Positions 63,977-64,000 of a stretch of DNA of 64,000 nt are shown piece after piece. Made by a program: the position numbers and the translations under genes. The notes beneath the pieces were generated by a model. The model saw only the letters and a list, made by a program, of their open reading frames with translations. It was not told where the DNA came from and ran no database searches. Location: contig NZ_JYIV01000025.1 of assembly GCF_000956405.1 (NCBI RefSeq), positions 62,001-126,000 on the forward strand, written 5' to 3'. The DNA is from Microbacterium oxydans (lineage in GTDB: Bacteria > Actinomycetota > Actinomycetes > Actinomycetales > Microbacteriaceae). Numbering within the stretch: the stretch's first letter is position 1; each line of letters starts with the position of its first letter.

Positions 63977-64000
63977 GTCGTCAGTTTGGCACGTATACGA

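Overview
The window is chromosomal DNA from a GC-rich actinomycete, most likely Microbacterium or a close relative in the Microbacteriaceae. Supporting signs are the frequent GTG/TTG starts, many apparently leaderless genes (a -10-like hexamer, six bases, then the start codon), two CIRCE operators before a solitary groES, an actinobacterial guaB - guaB3 - guaA backbone, DUF3817, an ECF42-type sigma factor with a DGPF partner, an LAxTG-anchored wall protein and separate LigD-type polymerase and ligase genes. Genus is inferred from gene content only. I see no rRNA, tRNA, CRISPR array, IS element, prophage or integrase. The gene density is high; no gap exceeds about 250 bases.

Layout. (1) 1-7418: end of a flagellar cluster. 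On the minus strand are flagellin, fliD, fliS, a FliT-like gene and flgB (cut by the window edge), plus a FliA-type sigma factor. On the plus strand are flgN, flgK, flgL and fliW. Three promoters with the same unusual structure, TAAC-N15-GCCGATAG, precede flgB, flagellin and flgN, so the late flagellar regulon can be read directly from the DNA. (2) 7474-12437: tsaB-rimI-tsaD (tRNA t6A synthesis) and three small membrane-protein genes, two of them tandem paralogues. (3) 12445-16611: a THUMP-like methyltransferase gene, groES under two CIRCE elements, rarD, and a branched-chain amino-acid-type binding lipoprotein that faces its putative livHMGF partner genes. (4) 16703-22614: livF, livG, livM and a livH with an added secreted N-terminal domain; then guaB.

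(5) 22682-36503: accessory material between guaB and guaA. The centrepiece is a tightly coupled seven-gene set (23757-30272): receiver-PIG-L deacetylase fusion, ATP-grasp ligase, PHP hydrolase, processive-type GT2 glycosyltransferase, a 47-residue membrane protein, a lone receiver and a membrane histidine kinase. It looks like a two-component-controlled glycan or glycoconjugate pathway and is the best candidate here for an undescribed system. It is followed by a VapBC-like toxin-antitoxin pair with an operator across its start codon, OsmC, ABC-F, a sarcosine-oxidase-like flavoenzyme, guaB3 and SURF1. (6) 36741-44991: a 1,539-residue secreted nuclease/5'-nucleotidase, DUF3817-guaA and a glycosyltransferase. 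(7) 45179-52418: DGPF-ECF42 pair, small membrane proteins, a glycerophosphodiesterase, a hemerythrin gene whose -10 element is tandemly repeated, and an ABC exporter. (8) 52572-63976: a lamin-tail/phytase-like wall-anchored protein, a LysE exporter, pcrA, an SseB-like protein, a LigD-type polymerase, an ATP-dependent DNA ligase with a triplicated 3' end, and a phytoene-desaturase-like oxidoreductase.

Functional themes: motility under FliA-type control, purine nucleotide synthesis (guaB, guaB3, guaA), extracellular nucleic-acid scavenging, and a likely two-component NHEJ tool set (polymerase and ligase).
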